Source of the DNA: CAZFOB01 sp964520325
GTDB lineage: Bacteria > Actinomycetota > JAICYB01
Length of the DNA stretch: 64,000 nucleotides
Assembly: GCA_964520325.1 (NCBI GenBank)
Contig: CAZFOB010000006.1
Span: forward strand, 90,691 to 154,690
Direction of reading: 5' to 3'
This document shows, one piece after another, positions 8,850 through 15,792 of this stretch. The stretch's first letter is position 1, and each line of letters opens with the position of its first letter. Made by a program: the position numbers and the translations under genes. Under the pieces are notes generated by a model. It was not told the origin of the DNA. It saw only the letters and a list, made by a program, of their open reading frames with translations, and searched no databases.

Positions 8850-9300
8850 CGTCCTTGACCACCTTCAGTCGCTCGCGCGCGGATCGACGGGACTTGGTCC
8901 TGCTCGGCACCGGCGGCTTCACCGTCATGACGTCGACGATGCGCCAGCGGTTGGCTCGGAGCCCCGGAACGGTCAGCCCGAGGTCGTTCATCTTGCGCTG
9001 CACGACGTTGCGGTCGGCAGCCGTAGCCTTCGGGGCCTCGGCAACCGTGATCGCTCGGATGTACAAGGCGACCTCGAGTTCTTGGCCGTTGCGCTCCCAC
9101 TCGACGGCCTGCGGGCGCTTCCATTCGCGCTCCCACATGTCGGCCTCGCCGAGCGTGATCTCAGGCAGCGGCCACTCCGGAGCGGGCGTTCCGCGGCCAG
9201 CGGCCGGCAGATCAATCCATTCCTTCTGGTCTCGTTCGCGACGAAGGGCATTAGGGTCCGGAGCCGGACCAGAGCGAGTCCGAGCGCCTCCACTAACCAT
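8839..9300 (-). CDS. terminase small subunit (probable)
   Basis: 153 residues starting MVSGGARTRSGPAPDPN. RRERDQKEWIDLPAAGRGTP, PEWPLPEI and ADMWEREWKRPQAVEW match the actinophage TerS pattern (Arg/Lys N-terminus, DLPaeGR, W-P-L, helical oligomerisation part). It precedes TerL with an 11-base overlap, the usual order. DNA recognition of the packaging site is inferred from family and position. Confidence 0.78.
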   Translation of the reverse strand: MVSGGARTRSGPAPDPNALRRERDQKEWIDLPAAGRGTPAPEWPLPEITLGEADMWEREWKRPQAVEWERNGQELEVALYIRAITVAEAPKATAADRNVVQRKMNDLGLTVPGLRANRWRIVDVMTVKPPVPSRTKSRRSARERLKVVKDGDT

Positions 9301-9477
9301 CGTGCGTCAACTCCTCTAATGGTTTGAACCCGTCTGACTTGCGAGAGAGATGGGAACGGGTCCTGCTGCGCAGGCCACGTCCTTCGAGGCACCCCCTCCC
9401 CCCTACCCTCCGGTCTGTGTGTTGCGATGAGTTGAGTGTTGCGTGAGGTCGATGGTTTGGAACCTTCACGCGGTACA

Positions 9478-9834
9478 TCAGGGTTGGGTGTGTGGTGGGG
9501 TAGCGGGTGGGTGTGCTCTCCGCTCCTCGTTCCCCTTGCGGGAGTTGCATGATCGACAGAGGATGCGCAGCAGTGTCGGGTCTCTTGCGATGACGTGATC
9601 GGCAACGAGGTCTGTTGGTTGGACGAGGTGTGGTTCTCTTCTCCAGCCTGGGCAGAGGGGGCCGTGCTGGGCTATCCACGCTTCTCTCAGTGTCTTGCTG
9701 TCTTTGTCCCAGCTTCCTCGGTACTGGGGCTGGCTGGCCTTCTTCTTCCGGTTCTGCACTGTTGTGCATGCGGGGCAGTAGGCCGGTTGGTTGGTGGTGG
9801 GTGTACCGCAGGTGATGCAGGGGCGGGGAGTCAT
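9478..9834 (-). CDS. HNH endonuclease (late-region, packaging-associated)
   Basis: 118 residues starting MTPRPCITCGTPTTNQ. It has two N-terminal CxxC pairs (CITCG, YCPAC), the core LVADHVIARDP (His-based HNH) and ILCRSCNSRKGNEER. HNH proteins placed just upstream of TerS/TerL are known to assist terminase cleavage in HK97-type phages. The 177 bases to the TerS ATG contain no gene. The ATG is at 9832-9834. Confidence 0.87.
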   Translation of the reverse strand: MTPRPCITCGTPTTNQPAYCPACTTVQNRKKKASQPQYRGSWDKDSKTLREAWIAQHGPLCPGWRREPHLVQPTDLVADHVIARDPTLLRILCRSCNSRKGNEERRAHPPATPPHTQP

Positions 9835-9883
9835 GGGGGTGGGGGGGTCTCTTGGACGTGCCCCCCTTTGGTTTTTAGATCAA

Positions 9884-9911
9884 GCACGGGGGTCAGCAAT
9901 GGCCCCCGTGC
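9884..9911 (-). terminator. hairpin, candidate leftward terminator
   Basis: A perfect 9-bp inverted repeat (GCACGGGGG / CCCCCGTGC) with a 10-base loop, followed on the minus strand by a T/A-rich stretch (TTGATCTAAAAACC). It lies between the tRNA-like element and the HNH gene and could end transcription from the early region or attenuate it before the late genes. Confidence 0.45.
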
Positions 9912-9913
9912 TC

Positions 9914-9937
9914 GGGTGGGGTGGGGTGGGGTGGGGG
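9914..9937 (+). other. G-quadruplex motif
   Basis: Five G runs of 3 to 5 separated by single T residues (GGGTGGGG repeated) on the + strand, next to the 9884-9911 hairpin and the tRNA-like element. The pattern meets the standard intramolecular G4 rule. The strand is non-coding for the leftward genes, so any effect would be at the DNA level. Function is not known. Confidence 0.6.
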
Positions 9938-9941
9938 TAGT

Positions 9942-10021
9942 ACCGGGAGCGGGGACTCGAACCCCGCACATCTCGGATCTCTGGGATGGTAGCCGATGCC
10001 CTGCCCTTGGGCGATCCCGGT
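9942..10021 (-). other. tRNA-like element or degenerate tRNA
   Basis: On the minus strand the segment shows a perfect 7-bp acceptor stem (ACCGGGA/TCCCGGT), a D arm (GCCC AAGGGCA GGGC) and a T arm with GTTCGAGTC, but the anticodon stem (TCGGC with TCCGA) encloses about 14 bases instead of 7 and the T arm carries an extra pair. It is either a decayed phage tRNA or a structural mimic. No anticodon is assigned. Confidence 0.35.
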
Positions 10022-10080
10022 TGAGCCCTCGCGCGTGCACCAAGTGGACAGAGGTGGACAGCAAGGACGATTACGGTTCG

Positions 10081-10215
10081 TTAGTGCAACACGCCTAGGA
10101 ACCACAGGACGGCGATGACGAGGAGGAAGATGAGTGCTGCATCGCGGCGCCAGAGAACGGCGATGGCGATTGCGGCGATGAGTACGAGGACGAGGACTGA
10201 TAGGTCGGGGATCAT
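10081..10215 (-). CDS. small two-helix membrane protein
   Basis: 44 residues starting MIPDLSVLVLVLIAAIAIAV, then WRRDAALIF and a second hydrophobic helix ending WFLGVLH. Two transmembrane segments separated by a basic turn. The ATG at 10213-10215 overlaps the stop of the upstream gene (ATGA). In phages such genes can be holin-like, but this one is far from any lysin in the window, so no function is assigned. Confidence 0.6.
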   Translation of the reverse strand: MIPDLSVLVLVLIAAIAIAVLWRRDAALIFLLVIAVLWFLGVLH

Positions 10216-10451
10216 GCGACAGCGGAGCGTAGTGAACCTGGAATCGTCGGCAGGGGTCGCTCGAGCCTCCCGGTTTCGGCGTTCTGGGCACACGTGACGC
10301 AGAACCTCATCTCTTCCTCGTGACGACACTCGTGACGACCGTCGTCGATCGAGTCAAGGGGAGTTGCGGCTTGGGCTGGCCTGGGTCCTCGGTCGACGTA
10401 GGTTCCGTCGCTTGAGTAGACACGGCCTTGGATCGTGCCTTTGGCGAGCAA
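10212..10451 (-). CDS. hypothetical protein with CxxC motif
   Basis: 79 residues starting at TTG 10449-10451 (MLAKGTIQGRVYSSDG), preceded by a good AGGAGG site 8 bases upstream, which decides the start. It contains RHEEEMRFCVTCAQNAETG, one CxxC pair and an upstream His pair that could bind zinc. It is coupled to the membrane-protein gene by a 4-base overlap. Unrecognised. Confidence 0.6.
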   Translation of the reverse strand: MLAKGTIQGRVYSSDGTYVDRGPRPAQAATPLDSIDDGRHECRHEEEMRFCVTCAQNAETGRLERPLPTIPGSLRSAVA

Positions 10452-10474
10452 GGCGGTTCCCTCCTGCGATAGCG

Positions 10475-10538
10475 GCGCGCGAGGAGGAGCGGTAGCTGAG
10501 GTTCAAGCCCGGGGGAGCTACCGCTCCCTTTCGCGCGC
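10475..10538. repeat. long inverted repeat (23-position stem)
   Basis: 8-bp arms (10475-10482 with 10531-10538) and 12-bp arms (10486-10497 with 10516-10527) are separated by a 3x3 internal loop that could form G-U pairs in RNA; the loop is 18 bases. It lies directly upstream of the 79-residue gene, its 3' edge 24 bases from that gene's start codon, in a 208-base gene-free gap. It may be a regulatory hairpin or a structured start site. Confidence 0.65.
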
Positions 10539-10585
10539 GCGGTTCTTCCCTCGACTGGCGACGAGGGGTTCCTTGCTGGAACGGA

Positions 10586-10622
10586 AAGAGGCCCCCAACC
10601 CGGTTCGGGTGGAGAGCCTCTT
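10586..10622 (-). terminator. Rho-independent-type terminator
   Basis: AAGAGGC and GCCTCTT arms enclose an inner pairing of ACCCG with CGGGT; on the minus strand the stem runs into CTCTTTCC. It lies 38 bases after the stop of the leftward gene at 10660-11049, so it probably ends that early transcript. A TAGGAT-like -10 at about 10640 suggests a new leftward promoter nearby. Confidence 0.55.
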
Positions 10623-10659
10623 GTCCCTACGTTACTATCCTATACGCTTGTCCCCTGAA

Positions 10660-11049
10660 TTACAAGCGTGTTATTTTGGCAGGTTCTCGGCGGCGCCACT
10701 TCGCTTTCTTGCACCGCTCCCCGCACACCTTTGGTTGGCGCTTTCCCTTAGCGGGAAGCATCGGATCCCCGCACTCCTCGCACGTGGCAACGTACGACTC
10801 TGGGGCGACGTCTCCTTCACCTTGGCGGGCCAACGGGTCTGTACCGCTGATCTGCGCGACTGTGCACTTGTGGCAGTGGCGCGACCGGGGTCGTCCGGGG
10901 GTGGACGTGATCACGGGGCGGTCCGGGTCCGGACCTTGCAGCGTCGGGTCGAAGCGTTCTCGTGGTTCTCCGCACCGATCACACAGGCGGTCGTCGTTGA
11001 CCGTTTCGGTCTGCGTGCCGATCGAGGTCTTGAATATTGGTTCGGTCAT
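10660..11049 (-). CDS. multi-zinc-ribbon hypothetical protein
   Basis: 129 residues starting MTEPIFKTSIGTQTET. Three cysteine clusters are visible: LCDRCGEPRERF, HCHKCTVAQ, and CEECGDPMLPAKGKRQPKVC ending CGERCKKAKWRRREP. The last resembles the zinc ribbons of small actinophage DNA-associated proteins. The ATG at 11047-11049 overlaps the upstream stop (ATGA), so earlier starts are rejected. Unassigned. Confidence 0.6.
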   Translation of the reverse strand: MTEPIFKTSIGTQTETVNDDRLCDRCGEPRERFDPTLQGPDPDRPVITSTPGRPRSRHCHKCTVAQISGTDPLARQGEGDVAPESYVATCEECGDPMLPAKGKRQPKVCGERCKKAKWRRREPAKITRL

Positions 11050-11915
11050 CGGTTGCTCAGCAGTTCTTCCAGCTCGATCGCGTCGAAGACCCTCCGAGTC
11101 AGAATTTCGCACCAGTAGCGATCCTCTTCGGTGACTGGTTCTTCGCCCATCTCGACGTTGAACTCAACAACGACGGCAACAGCACGACCGACCATCGCCT
11201 CGAAGGTTGTGTCAACGGATGCGCCGACCCCCAGCGGTATGTAACCCGGCTTAACGGTGCGCTCGATAGGCGTGAGGTCTGTGTCGTCTGTCTCGCCGTC
11301 GCAGAACATGTCGGTTCCTCCGGCCATCCACCGATGTGGAGCATGGGCGTACTCGGAAACTCCCGCGTACTCACCAGCAAGGCGGCTCTCGGCCAAGCGG
11401 CAGCGTTGGATGGGGGCGCTCGACTCCACGCCCAGAGTGGCCCCCGTCTCCGGCTCGGTAAGGCGTCCCTCGTAAGGACTGGCTGGTTCTGTGTCCGCTG
11501 GCACCCAGCCGTTCTCGCAGCTCCGGCATTGCATGGTCCACCCCTTGCCGTCGCAGGCTGGGCACCGCTCAAGCCCAAATGGGTTAGGGCAATCCTCGTC
11601 CGGGTCGTGGATCTCCCTGCATGTTTCGCAGAAGTGCTGGGGCCGACCTAAGACTGCATCGCCAACGGACGACATCGCGGCATCGAACGCTTCTCCGACA
11701 CGGCGAGCCGCCTCAGGCGTGCCTCGTCTTCCACAGCGCGGGCAGTACCACCGACCCCGGTACTTCACGCGGCCCGTAGTCCCGCAGCGACACTGGTCCC
11801 TCGGGTTGCCGCTGTCCATGACCCGCAGTTCGCTCAGGATGGGCTTGATGTACCGCTTGTAGCGTTCCTCCCACGAGAGGTCGCCGCCGATGTAACCGCC
11901 CTCGCGAGCCTTCAT
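11046..11915 (-). CDS. hypothetical zinc-ribbon protein
   Basis: 289 residues starting MKAREGGYIGGDLSW. Cysteine pairs occur at CRCGTTGRVKYRGRWYCPRC (about 43-62), HFCETCREIHDPDEDC, and a DnaJ-like central motif CPACDGKGWTMQCRSCENGW. The C-terminus is acidic and Cys-poor (VEFNVEMGEEPVTEEDRYW). The DnaJ-type CxxCxGxG half-motif suggests a zinc-stabilised binding module. Coupled to neighbours by 4-base overlaps. Role unknown. Confidence 0.65.
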   Translation of the reverse strand: MKAREGGYIGGDLSWEERYKRYIKPILSELRVMDSGNPRDQCRCGTTGRVKYRGRWYCPRCGRRGTPEAARRVGEAFDAAMSSVGDAVLGRPQHFCETCREIHDPDEDCPNPFGLERCPACDGKGWTMQCRSCENGWVPADTEPASPYEGRLTEPETGATLGVESSAPIQRCRLAESRLAGEYAGVSEYAHAPHRWMAGGTDMFCDGETDDTDLTPIERTVKPGYIPLGVGASVDTTFEAMVGRAVAVVVEFNVEMGEEPVTEEDRYWCEILTRRVFDAIELEELLSNR

Positions 11916-12568
11916 CTCGCGTCCGATGTGTTCGAGTCAGCGAGTGCCAGCACCCACATGCAATCGGCCTCGTGGACGCCTTCGCTCTCCTTCCGAACGC
12001 CGCACCAATAGCAGACTTTGAACAGCGCACCCCAGCGCACCCGGTCTAGCACCCACGGGTCGTTCTCTGCGATCGCCACCCAGAACCGCTCGTAGCGGTC
12101 GGTCGCTACGGCGTTCTCCTGCGGCTTCTCAAGCCAACCGGAGAAGACCAGCCGGTCAACCGCTCGCGTAGCCTCGGCGTGGGTGAGCCCTACCTCCTTC
12201 ACCTTCGAGATGGCTTCGGCCAGCCAGCCGTCATCCAGACCGCGAGCTTCGTTCCAGTCAGCGGATGGACCGTCAGCGGACGGTGGACCGGAACGGTCGC
12301 GGGCTTGCCCGTAACGCTCCATCGAATCGAACGTCTCAAGGACGCGCTTCATCCCTGCAAGCCTGTTGATGACGGCTGCTGCGATATCGCGGGCCATCCC
12401 CCACGGCATAGCCGTCACACCGTGTTGCCTCGCTGCCTCCTGAACGTGTGGAACGGAGCCGGAGATGAGATGGTCACGGATGCGGGTCTGTTCGCCGACT
12501 GCATCGGCGTCCGTTCCTTGGCCCTGAGCCGGTGCAAGAACCCTTTCATTAGCCTCGTCGCTATTCAA
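11912..12568 (-). CDS. hypothetical phage protein
   Basis: 218 residues if translation starts at TTG 12566-12568 (LNSDEANERVLAPAQGQ), which overlaps the stop of the small zinc-finger gene upstream by 4 bases like its neighbours; ATG 12641-12643 would add 25 residues that look like shadow of that gene. A helical centre (MARDIAAAVINRLAGMKRVL) and a C-terminal CYWCGVRKESEGVHEADC cluster (zinc-finger-like) are visible. No family recognised. Confidence 0.6.
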   Translation of the reverse strand: MNSDEANERVLAPAQGQGTDADAVGEQTRIRDHLISGSVPHVQEAARQHGVTAMPWGMARDIAAAVINRLAGMKRVLETFDSMERYGQARDRSGPPSADGPSADWNEARGLDDGWLAEAISKVKEVGLTHAEATRAVDRLVFSGWLEKPQENAVATDRYERFWVAIAENDPWVLDRVRWGALFKVCYWCGVRKESEGVHEADCMWVLALADSNTSDAR

Positions 12569-12744
12569 GGTTTCGCCCGTTTCCTTGTACTCAGCGCTCT
12601 CGCGTACCGCAGACCAGCAGCGCAGGTGAACCCTTTGCGGCATTCCGCGCAGGCTGTGACGTGCTCAACAAGACGTTGCCGCACAACGGAAACCGGTAAC
12701 CCCTGATGGCACGAGGCGCAGATCAGTTCGTACGTCTCGCTCAC
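12565..12744 (-). CDS. small zinc-finger-like protein
   Basis: 59 residues from GTG 12742-12744: VSETYELICASCHQGLP, then VVRQRLVEHVTACAECRKGF. The CxxC-(linker)-H-x3-CxxC arrangement is a compact zinc-binding fold of the kind phages use in small regulators. The GTG overlaps the upstream stop (GTGA) and the TGA overlaps the next start, which supports a real gene despite its size. Confidence 0.55.
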   Translation of the reverse strand: MSETYELICASCHQGLPVSVVRQRLVEHVTACAECRKGFTCAAGLRYARALSTRKRAKP

Positions 12745-13863
12745 GATCCGTCCGCTCCTGCATCGTCCGTTGCCGGTATGTCAGGCCACCAGCCCAGAAC
12801 GTCGCGGGCTTCATGTGCCCACTTCACACCACAAACGTAGTGCCACGTCCGGTCCTCGGTCTGCACGTTGCCCTCTACTTCTGGCAGTGAGAGAACTCCC
12901 CCTGACTGCTCCGTCTCCGCATCCACGCTCACCTTCGCGTCGATCATGCGGTCGAGCAGTTCCAGCGCCGATGCTTGAAGCCCGACGACCGTAGGTCGGA
13001 GGGCGACTCCCGCTGCGACTCCCGCTGCGACTCCCGCTGCGACTCCCGCTGCGACTCCCGCTGCGACTCNNNNNNNNNNNNNNNNNNNNNNNNNNNNNNN
13101 NNNNNNNNNNNNNNNNNNNNNNNNNNNNNNNNNNNNNNNNNNNNNNNNNNNNNNNNNNNNNNNNNNNNNCCGCTGCGGCCAACGCTGCGTCCCACGCTGC
13201 GGCCCTCGCTGCGGCCCTCGCTGCGGCCAACGCTGCGTCCCTCGCTGCGTCCCACGCTGCGTCCCTCGCTGCGTCCATCGCTGCGGCCCACGCTGCGTCC
13301 CTCGCTGCGGCCCTCGCTGCGGCCATCGCTGCGGCCAACGCTGCGTCCCTCGCTGCGTCCCACGCTGCGGCCCTCGCTGCGTCCCTCGCTGCGTCCCACG
13401 CTGCGGCCCTCGCTGCGGCCCTCGCTGCGTCCGCGTCCTTTCGGCACGCCTCTAGGACGGGCTTGATGGAGGGAACCTGATCCGCTTGGAGGAGCGCGGG
13501 CAGTCCTTCGAGGGCGGCGGCTTGGTCGTCCAGACCTGCGAGACGAAGCCATGCTGGGGTGTGGACCCGGACCAGCCAGTCGGTCGCCATCCATGCGCGA
13601 CGTTCGTCGGATGCAGCGTCTCCCCGTGTGCCAACGAGACGCGGGATGAAGGGCGTGAGCTTCTGACGATCCTCGTCGTTCATCGCGTCGTTCCAGTTCA
13701 TGCAGAACGCCGTGAGGACTGGGGAAGCGCACTTCGGGGAGTCAGACCAGGGCTCGTGCGCGAAGAACGCGACAGCCTCCATCACGCACATCTCGTAGTC
13801 GGCGTTCTCGGCGTGCTTGCCCTTGCTCAGCTTGAGCTTGGTCAAATCCAGATGGTGCGTCAT
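12741..13863 (-). CDS. alanine-rich AAWDAARDAA repeat protein, interrupted by an assembly gap
   Basis: The protein starts MTHHLDLTKLKLSKGKHAEN at ATG 13861-13863. After about 140 residues it becomes an alanine-rich helical repeat built from AAWDAARDAA/AAARAAA units. The 100-N gap (13070-13169) is not a multiple of three, so three apparent ORFs result. On the far side one frame reads AAGV repeats, then VVGLQASALELLDRMIDAKV and runs to the stop at 12741, so the short ORF there is the C-terminus. Repeat proteins of this kind occur in actinophages; function unknown. Confidence 0.65.
12887..12917. repeat. 31-bp direct repeat, copy 1
   Basis: Identical to 13919-13949. It lies in the C-terminal part of the alanine-repeat gene and is read in frame as ETEQSGGVLS. 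Confidence 0.9.
13005..13440 (-). repeat. 12-bp coding tandem repeat with a 100-N gap
   Basis: A period of 12 bases (CTGCGGCC-CTCG type on the right, CTCCCGCTGCGA type on the left) spans both sides of the N run at 13070-13169. The unit differs on the two sides, so the missing part holds at least one repeat-type switch and its true length is unknown. It encodes AAxD/AAGV helix repeats. Confidence 0.85.
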
Positions 13864-14309
13864 TCCGTGGACCCTCCCTTTTGGCTGGTGAACTGTGACT
13901 GAGCGTCTTCCGCTGGTTGTGAGAGAACTCCCCCTGACTGCTCCGTCTCAGGGCGTGGATAAGAGACGGTGCAGCCGGGGGAACGCCTGATCCAGAGAGG
14001 GAAGAACCGCCAGAGTTTGCGGACACGTTCTTCGGACTCTTCGACCAACAACTCAGCGAAGAGAAGTTGCAAGCGTGCCGTGTAGATGTTCATTCGGGTC
14101 CCTACTGGTCGCATGAGTACGACGGTTCTACCGTCGTCTCGTCTTCGGACAGATGCCAGCGAGTCGCCATCTTCGGCCTCCCACCGCTCGATGACGAACC
14201 GAACGATGCGCCGGTACACGGTGGCCTCGTACTCATCCCCGGGATCAACGCCGTCATGCTCCATGAGCGCACGAGCGATTCGGGTGATTTTCTCTTCGCG
14301 GTCCTTCAC
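13860..14309 (-). CDS. hypothetical phage protein
   Basis: 149 residues from GTG 14307-14309 (VKDREEKITRIARALMEHDG), chosen because it overlaps the upstream stop (GTGA). The N-terminal helix and EYEATVYRRIVRFVIERWEAE suggest a helical protein; the centre reads LLFAELLVEESEERVRKLWR. The C-terminal tail carries the ETEQSGGVLS segment shared with the following gene. No known family. Confidence 0.6.
   Translation of the reverse strand: MKDREEKITRIARALMEHDGVDPGDEYEATVYRRIVRFVIERWEAEDGDSLASVRRRDDGRTVVLMRPVGTRMNIYTARLQLLFAELLVEESEERVRKLWRFFPLWIRRSPGCTVSYPRPETEQSGGVLSQPAEDAQSQFTSQKGGSTE
13919..13949. repeat. 31-bp direct repeat, copy 2
   Basis: Identical to 12887-12917. It lies in the C-terminal part of the next gene (13860-14309) and is again read as ETEQSGGVLS in the same frame. 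The flanking sequences of the two genes are unrelated. Confidence 0.9.
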
Positions 14310-14881
14310 TCGTCCCCCTGACTCGTGGTGCTTGAAGGAACGGCCTTTGTCATGAAGCGCTGCACACACCACTCAGCCGTTCCGCTGAACCAGTCCTTTT
14401 CGCCCTGGAGGTTCTTGTGCGCCCACCCGACGACCTTGGACGCCTCTTCAACTAGACGGTCGAACTCTGAGTCGTCAACGCCGATCACGTAGAACTTCAT
14501 TCGGGGCTCGCGGAGTTGCCAATCCGCTGCCGCTTCTGCGAGAAGTTTGCCGAGGTCTGTTGCCCACTGCGGGCCGACGTGGCCCTCCTCGTCCCGACAC
14601 TCAAACAGCCGATGGCTCGTCGTCGCGGTAGGTGAAAGAAGCGAGGACACCGACTCGCTCCTGTTGTAGAGCTTCGTCACACGCTTCTGTTTCGCGAGCG
14701 TCAACTCGAACGTGAAACGCTCGCACACCCAGGGGAACGTCCTGAGCGCCGCTTTGACCGCGTTCTCGAAGTCCAGTTCCTCATCGAAGAAGAAGACGGG
14801 AGTTCGAGCCCGGCCGTCGGGTCGTCCATCCGGTTCGCGAACGCGAGGGCGGTCCAGCCGTCCTTGTGGTGGACGGAACAC
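14306..14881 (-). CDS. hypothetical phage protein, 5' end probably frameshifted
   Basis: The frame from GTG 14879-14881 gives 191 residues. The part from VFFFDEELDFENAVKAALR to the end looks like protein, but the first about 26 residues (RPPQGRLDRPRVREPDGRP) are Arg/Pro-rich shadow. A second frame over 14910-14800 reads convincingly (GECSVHHKDGWTALAFANRM). The real gene most likely begins close to 14910 and a single-base indel near 14800-14815 splits it. Function unknown. Confidence 0.5.
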   Translation of the reverse strand: MFRPPQGRLDRPRVREPDGRPDGRARTPVFFFDEELDFENAVKAALRTFPWVCERFTFELTLAKQKRVTKLYNRSESVSSLLSPTATTSHRLFECRDEEGHVGPQWATDLGKLLAEAAADWQLREPRMKFYVIGVDDSEFDRLVEEASKVVGWAHKNLQGEKDWFSGTAEWCVQRFMTKAVPSSTTSQGDE

Positions 14882-14906
14882 TCACCCTCACGCTCGCCCT
14901 TTGGAT

Positions 14907-15179
14907 TCAGCTTATGAGCGAATCAGTTGGGGTGCCGTGGATTCGCAGCGGGGTGTTGTCACGGGGGCCGCCGGTTGCGCGGTGGCGGGGCTTCTTCACC
15001 TTCGGGGCTTCGAGCACTTCTATCTGCTGGACGTCAAACACGTACGACAGGGGCCGGCCTTCTTTGTCGGTGCCGGAGAGCTCGTAGCGCACGCAGCCGT
15101 TCATGTACTCGTAGCGCGCCGTTGCGATGCCGGTGTAGCCGCTGATGGTGTCCTTTGCCTTGCTGCCGAGCTCGATCAT
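14907..15179 (-). CDS. conserved phage hypothetical protein (MIELGSKAKDTISGYTG type)
   Basis: 90 residues: MIELGSKAKDTISGYTGIAT, then ARYEYMNGCVRYELSGTDKE and an extended C-terminus. The pattern LGdkvkDkitGftGiataR-eYlNGC is recurrent in small proteins of tailed phages and prophages and probably forms a small beta-barrel. It overlaps the start of the upstream coupled gene by 4 bases. Biochemical role unknown. Confidence 0.7.
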   Translation of the reverse strand: MIELGSKAKDTISGYTGIATARYEYMNGCVRYELSGTDKEGRPLSYVFDVQQIEVLEAPKVKKPRHRATGGPRDNTPLRIHGTPTDSLIS

Positions 15180-15493
15180 GCGACCTCCTCATCTGGGTTG
15201 AACGGGTTCTCGTAGACGTCCCAGCCGAAGACATCTCCGACGTGGGTGCTGAGCGCCGTGCACCATTCGTCCGCCGTTTTCAACGTGATCCTTTCGGCGG
15301 TGAGCACTCTCCACAGCGCGCGGTCCATGCAGCTTTCGGGCTTTCCGAGACGCAGTGCGACGACGCGCGCCAGCTCGGCGAACTTGCCGAACTCTTGGTC
15401 GTTCGCTTGGGGGCTCGGTCGATAGGCGAGGGCGTGGCGCCGGATCAGACGTTGCAGCGGTGCGGCCGGGAGGCATTTGTCGCGGACTTTCAT
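15176..15493 (-). CDS. hypothetical phage protein, helical
   Basis: 105 residues starting MKVRDKCLPAAPLQRLIRRH. The segment DQEFGKFAELARVVALRLGK and LTAERITLKTADEWCTAL resemble HTH-like proteins of mycobacteriophage early regions. Start ATG 15491-15493 overlaps the upstream stop; the longer frame is Arg-rich shadow. It could be a small DNA-binding protein, but no catalytic motif is visible. Confidence 0.65.
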   Translation of the reverse strand: MKVRDKCLPAAPLQRLIRRHALAYRPSPQANDQEFGKFAELARVVALRLGKPESCMDRALWRVLTAERITLKTADEWCTALSTHVGDVFGWDVYENPFNPDEEVA

Positions 15494-15792
15494 GCCGTCA
15501 CCGAGGCGTGCTCGACTTCGCGCGGTGTGTCCTCCCGCTCGACTTCGACCGGTGCTGACTTCCAGGTCACGAAGCCGTCCGGGCCTCGCGACCACTCTTG
15601 CGTCGTGAGGATCACCGTCCGGCGTTCGTTCGTGTTGTGGTACACCTGGCGCGAGAACTTCGACCGTGCGTCCTGCTCGTCTTCGGCGCGCTGCGGCGCC
15701 GTTGCTGATGATGAGCTCCCCTCGTACGTGATGACCTGCACGAACCACGCTTTCCCCGAGGCCTGTGACTGCTCCTCACCTCGTCTTGGCAC
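15490..15792 (-). CDS. hypothetical phage protein
   Basis: 100 residues from GTG 15790-15792 (VPRRGEEQSQASGKAWFVQV), overlapping the upstream gene by 17 bases. It contains VYHNTNERRTVILTTQEWSR and an acidic tail. No recognised family. The frame upstream of the GTG is shadow of the replication gene. Confidence 0.55.
   Translation of the reverse strand: MPRRGEEQSQASGKAWFVQVITYEGSSSSATAPQRAEDEQDARSKFSRQVYHNTNERRTVILTTQEWSRGPDGFVTWKSAPVEVEREDTPREVEHASVTA

Noticed and set aside
13005..13440. Possible CRISPR array at the N gap
   Set aside because: The period is 12 bases with no spacers, and the repeat is read as protein; the second gap has a 24-base coding period.
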